Below, one piece after another: positions 15,944 to 17,434 of a stretch of 17,434 bases of DNA. The notes under the pieces were generated by a model. The model saw only the letters and a program-made list of their open reading frames with translations. It had not been told where the DNA came from and ran no database searches. A program made the translations under genes and the position numbers. Origin of the DNA: JACKBJ01 sp964549495 (GTDB lineage: Bacteria; Chloroflexota; Anaerolineae; Epilineales; Epilineaceae); contig CAZJWJ010000102.1 of the NCBI GenBank assembly GCA_964549495.1, positions 1 through 17,434 of the forward strand, written 5' to 3'. Position 1 is the first letter of the stretch. Each line of letters starts with the position of its first letter.

Positions 15944-16632
15944 CGCAGATGCTCGAAGGCGTGAGCCAGGCCGGCGCCCAGCCGACGGCTTCACCCTTGG
16001 AGGTGGCCGGCGCGATCACGCTCACCTTCTTGCTCACCGCCCTGATCGGCACGGTCTACCAGCGCCTGCATGCCGGGCCCGGCTACAGCCAGGATTACGT
16101 GCAGAACCTGATGCTGCTGGGCATGGTGGTGACGGTGGTCATGTTGGTGGTGGCCACGAATGCCACGACGGCTTTCGCGGTCTTCGCGGCCTTCTCGATC
16201 ATCCGCTTCCGGCGGGCGGTGCCGCAGGCCATCGACGTCGGCTTCATCTTCTTTGCGATGGGGGTCGGCTTGGCGGTGGGGGCGCGGCAGTACGAGCTCG
16301 CGGTGGTGACGGCGGTGCTGATTTGTTTGGCCATCGCGCTGGTCTCGTATTTCGATCTGTTCGCGCCGGTGCAGCCCAGCCATGTGCTGTGGGTGCGGGT
16401 GACGCCGGATATCGATTACGAGGCGGCTTTCGAGCGGATCTTTGGGGAGTATTGTGATCGGGTGAGCTTGTTGGCGGTGGAGTCGGTGCAGGCGGGCTTG
16501 ATGACGGAGTTGCGTTATGCGGTGCGGCTCAAGAAGGGGGTCAACTCGCATGGCTTGGTCTCGGAGTTGCAGCAGCACAATGGGAACAATCGGGTGATCT
16601 TGCGGAGTGCGGCGCCGGACTTTGGGGAATGA
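15931..16632 (+). CDS. DUF4956 family membrane protein
   Basis: The 233-aa product has about four to five transmembrane helices (residues 25-150) and a soluble C-terminal domain (about 155-230, from LWVRVTPDIDYEAAFERIF to NNRVILRSA) that looks ferredoxin/ACT-like. The block AFAVFAAFSIIRFRRAVPQAIDVGFIFF, with its charged IIRFR turn, is characteristic of DUF4956 and recalls MgtC-type membrane regions. Function is unknown; members are commonly found beside VTC-domain and CotH genes, which suggests the membrane subunit of a polyphosphate-related complex. The ATG at 15931 lies inside the VTC gene, 13 bp of overlap. The last third uses many more TTG/GTG/GGG codons than the upstream part, but the reading frame is continuous. 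Confidence 0.85.
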   Translation: MDPLTQMLEGVSQAGAQPTASPLEVAGAITLTFLLTALIGTVYQRLHAGPGYSQDYVQNLMLLGMVVTVVMLVVATNATTAFAVFAAFSIIRFRRAVPQAIDVGFIFFAMGVGLAVGARQYELAVVTAVLICLAIALVSYFDLFAPVQPSHVLWVRVTPDIDYEAAFERIFGEYCDRVSLLAVESVQAGLMTELRYAVRLKKGVNSHGLVSELQQHNGNNRVILRSAAPDFGE

Positions 16633-16661
16633 GAACCCGGATTGCACGGTGGGACGGCACG

Positions 16662-16689
16662 ATACGGCATACGGCATACGGCAGACGGC
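16662..16689. repeat. Short tandem heptamer repeat
   Basis: ATACGGC occurs three times in a row (16662-16682), followed by a degenerate fourth unit AGACGGC. No function is evident. Confidence 0.75.
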
Positions 16690-16733
16690 GCACGAAACGG
16701 CACGGCGGATTGTAGAGGCGGGGCTGGGTTGTA

Positions 16734-16876
16734 GGGCGGGAGGGTCTTGGGGCGCTGCGCCGATGTGATGCCCGGACCCTGTGACGTGGGACCGTGTACA
16801 TGTGAGTCGAGGGGGCGTTGCTCGCTGATGCCGCCGTCGCGAACGGCCGGCGCAGCGCCCCAAGACCCTCCCGCCC
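16734..16876. repeat. 29-bp perfect inverted repeat with 85-bp spacer
   Basis: The arm at 16734-16762, GGGCGGGAGGGTCTTGGGGC followed by GCTGCGCCG, is exactly complementary to 16848-16876. The spacer encodes nothing recognisable. No target-site duplication is visible at the outer ends, so it may be a REP/BIME-like pair or a decayed MITE; in RNA it could form a very stable long hairpin behind the DUF4956 gene. Confidence 0.8.
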
Positions 16877-16900
16877 CACATGTGGGCAGATGGAGAGGAT

Positions 16901-16942
16901 GGGAAAAGAAGCCGGGGCCGCGCCTTTCGGGCGCGGCCCCGG
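16901..16942 (-). terminator. Rho-independent terminator of the lamin-tail gene
   Basis: A perfect 13-bp GC-rich stem (16912-16924 with 16930-16942) closes a 5-base loop. On the minus strand it is followed by GGCTTCTTTTCCC, a T-rich tail (16901-16911). It begins about 30 bp after the stop at 16972. On the plus strand the following bases are only weakly T-rich, so action on the DUF4956 transcript is possible but less likely. Confidence 0.8.
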
Positions 16943-16971
16943 TTTGGTTCGGGGGGTTGGGGTTTAAGTCC

Positions 16972-17434
16972 CTAGCGGAAGCAGGGGTAGACGCCCTCGA
17001 GGTCGTAGCAGTACTTGTGGACGATACTGCCGAAGTCGTCAAAGAGGATGGCGCGGTCGATGTTGTCGTCCCAGATGTAGCTGGTGACCGGGTCGCCGCG
17101 GCCGCCACGGAGCGGGCGGCAGATCGAGCCGTCGATCATCTCGCCGCGCTCGTTCTCGCGAACGCCTTCCATCGCGTCGCGGCCGGTGCGGATCTCGTAG
17201 GCCTCTTCGGGTTGGAGGACCAGGTCGGCCGGGAAGTAGCAGGTGCCGTTCTTCTCGTCGGCGAAGAGGCGCCAGCCGTCCATGGGCTGCGGGCCAGTGC
17301 CGCGGTTGAAGACCTCGGCCACCTCCAGGTTCACCCCGCCGGGCGAGATGAAGCGGATGAAGGAGACCACCACGTCGGGGATCTTGGGCTCCGTGGGGGA
17401 TGGACGCGGGGTGTTGGTCGGAGTCGGCGGCTCG
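16972..17434 (-). CDS. Secreted lamin-tail domain protein, C-terminal part (5' end outside window)
   Basis: The frame is open to the right edge of the window and encodes a Thr/Pro linker (TPTNTPRPSPTEP) followed by a ~130-residue lamin-tail domain. Typical parts of the domain are LEVAEVFNRGTGPQPMDGWRL, then NGTCYFPADLVLQPEEAYEIRTG. Four cysteines in the last ~100 residues (C of GTCYF, SICRP, KYCYD, YPCFR) could form disulfides. Such linkers and domains mark exported, surface-attached or scaffold proteins. The gene ends with TAG at 16972-16974 and has its own terminator. The N-terminal partner domain cannot be seen. No LPxL ending is present, unlike the other exported proteins here. Confidence 0.8.
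   Translation of the reverse strand, partial: EPPTPTNTPRPSPTEPKIPDVVVSFIRFISPGGVNLEVAEVFNRGTGPQPMDGWRLFADEKNGTCYFPADLVLQPEEAYEIRTGRDAMEGVRENERGEMIDGSICRPLRGGRGDPVTSYIWDDNIDRAILFDDFGSIVHKYCYDLEGVYPCFR

Larger units (their letters stand above)
16633..16971. other. 339-bp noncoding stretch with repeats and a terminator
   Basis: No credible gene is seen between the DUF4956 stop and the lamin-tail stop. The stretch holds a short tandem repeat, a 29-bp inverted repeat, a 12-bp palindrome CCCACATGTGGG (16875-16886) and a strong hairpin terminator. GTAGGGCGGG-like G-rich units (16711-16745) resemble REP-type repeats widespread in Chloroflexota. Confidence 0.6.

Noticed and set aside
16541..16881. 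Open frames on the minus strand over the DUF4956 3' end and the repeat region
   Set aside because: They run through the inverted repeat and heptamer repeat, are Arg/Ser/Pro-rich, and lack any domain or ribosome binding site.
16912..16942. The strong hairpin as a plus-strand terminator for VTC-DUF4956
   Set aside because: The T-rich tail is on the minus-strand side; it lies 280 bp past the DUF4956 stop.

Overview
The window is GC-rich (strong G/C third-position bias) and encodes secreted proteins with features familiar from Chloroflexota, most likely an Anaerolineae/Caldilineae-type bacterium: short 'YLPxL'-type hexapeptides at protein ends, Thr/Pro linkers, lamin-tail and CotH domains, vWA surface proteins and Uma2 nucleases. 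The taxonomic call is an inference from gene content; there is no rRNA or marker gene here.

Layout. Positions 1-1877 hold two tandem paralogous secreted vWA-domain genes, each broken by a different mobile element. The first is cut at its 5' side by what looks like an IS21-type insertion-sequence end at the left window edge. The second is split by a 159-bp fold-back MITE (1525-1683) with perfect 22-bp terminal inverted repeats and a TAA target duplication; removing the element restores the reading frame exactly. Positions 1935-3755 (minus) encode a glpD/glpA-type glycerol-3-phosphate dehydrogenase with an unusual low-complexity insert. A divergent spacer with a 20-bp near-palindrome leads to a secreted seven-repeat RCC1-like propeller (4021-4950, plus), an Uma2-family nuclease (5034-5615) and a polytopic, possibly GT-C-like, membrane protein (5839-7230).

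The right half (7254-17434) is the most coherent part. Two giant tandem paralogues on the minus strand (about 1237 and 1300 aa) share one architecture: signal peptide, LPIL motif, chitobiase C-terminal-like domain, CotH kinase domain, second chitobiase-like domain, three lamin-tail domains, C-terminal LPxL motif. They are divergent from an overlapping plus-strand pair, a VTC-type polyphosphate polymerase domain protein (15128-15943) and a DUF4956 membrane protein (15931-16632). The divergent spacer contains a perfect 16-bp palindrome. After a 339-bp noncoding stretch with a 29-bp perfect inverted repeat and a strong terminator, the window ends inside another secreted lamin-tail protein on the minus strand.

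Working model (inference): the VTC/DUF4956 pair makes or handles polyphosphate (or another phosphate polymer) at the membrane, while the exported CotH/LTD proteins are surface-attached atypical kinases or phosphate-transfer proteins acting outside the cell. The duplicated CotH/LTD scaffold next to VTC-DUF4956 is the best candidate here for an under-described system.
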